From: Athripsodes cinereus
Lineage: Eukaryota > Arthropoda > Insecta > Trichoptera > Leptoceridae
Reading direction: 5' to 3'
Assembly (NCBI GenBank): GCA_947579605.1
Contig: OX388325.1
Location: 739,572 to 803,571 of the forward strand
Length of the DNA: 64,000 bases
Every line of letters starts with the position of its first letter. Position 1 is the stretch's first letter. This document shows, in pieces, positions 63,546 through 64,000 of this stretch. Below the pieces are notes generated by a model. That model saw nothing but the letters and a program-made list of their open reading frames with translations. It searched no databases and was not told the origin of the DNA. The position numbers and the translations under genes were made by a program.

Positions 63546-64000
63546 TCTGTTAAATCAAATCAAAGCCCAATTGGTTGTCATACATAATTAAAAACAATAA
63601 TAAAAAAGAAATTAAGAAAAAAAACACAAAATTAATAATCAAAACATCCCTTAAAGTCATGAATGAAAGAGTGAAAGAGCAATTTCAAAGTAAAATCTAC
63701 CTACCTTTACAAAATAAAGAACAACATACCTATAATTAATACAATATTGAGTGTCATGGGAAACAAGAAAATATGAAAAGGGATGGAAAACACTGATAAT
63801 CAAGAGAAGCAGAGAAAATCGAAGTCACGGACCGCTACACATAACCTGCAAAATTGACATTTTAAAAGTGCGAGCACTGCCGGTTATGCGAAATGTCGTG
63901 ATTATATGAACATAACATATCCAGAACATAAATTTGGAGGACATTAATACCAAGTTTTTGGTTTATTATTAATTTCATTGTATGGCATTTTTGTTGGCAC
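63546..64000. other. unclassified stretch to window end
   Basis: Nothing recognised. Confidence 0.4.

Overview
This 64 kb window looks like a repeat-choked, AT-rich stretch of an insect nuclear genome, most likely a moth or butterfly. That call rests on many RTE-like and CR1/Jockey-like non-LTR retrotransposon tails, tRNA-derived SINEs with internal B boxes, Helitron-like elements ending in CTAG, and many hAT, Tigger and short inverted-repeat elements. I found no convincing host protein gene, rRNA or functional tRNA. Every long or sensible reading frame I could interpret belongs to a mobile element, is antisense to one, or is an open frame in a tandem repeat.

Family names A-Z below are my own labels, defined by sequence shared between copies in this window. 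LINE tails: A and B (RTE-like, C-terminus with 'LRWFGHVERM' then 'RGRPR..W.DH..QIL'), C, D, N, O and P (other RTE-like C-termini), G and relatives (CR1-like), X (Jockey/CR1-group), H (PD..D endonuclease-type C-terminus) and M (3' end only). SINE-like: S1 and S2 (tRNA-derived), E (about 245 bp, with the same 3' end as A/B), and short J, K and L. DNA elements: hAT-like elements, one Tigger, TIR elements Q/S/T/U/V/W/Y/Z, the AGACCATT MITE, and two Helitron-like groups.

Layout: 1-6 kb holds a CR1 relic, A and B tails, SINE S1 and a Helitron loaded with insertions. 6-16 kb has SINE S2, more A tails, a 602 bp TIR element inside family Q, a 4 x 91 bp array, and a TIR element containing A, which itself contains CR1. 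16-24 kb has the best A tail, the PD..D LINE H, Helitrons, family P and a Tigger with a CENP-B-like HTH relic. 24-36 kb has a hAT MITE, the youngest-looking LINE insertion (26,855-27,589; 12 bp target duplication, open 222-codon frame, fold-back 5' end) and a CR1 split by a 2,041 bp hAT element. 36-46 kb has a 31 bp minisatellite with a higher-order repeat, Helitrons and LINE X. 46-55 kb is a pile-up of A tails in both orientations, a SINE split by LINE X, and a hAT inside a LINE 3' UTR. 55-64 kb has W, Y and Z inverted-repeat elements nested in one another, D and E tails, and a 22/44 bp minisatellite.

The sequences interact as parasites. SINE E carries the LINE A/B 3' end, so A/B machinery probably moved it. 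A retroposon of only about 52 bp, present twice with separate perfect target duplications, may use some LINE in the same way. Several insertions can be checked inside the window because an unoccupied copy of the same repeat lies elsewhere in it. Coordinates of repeat edges are read by eye and may be off by several bases unless a target duplication is given.
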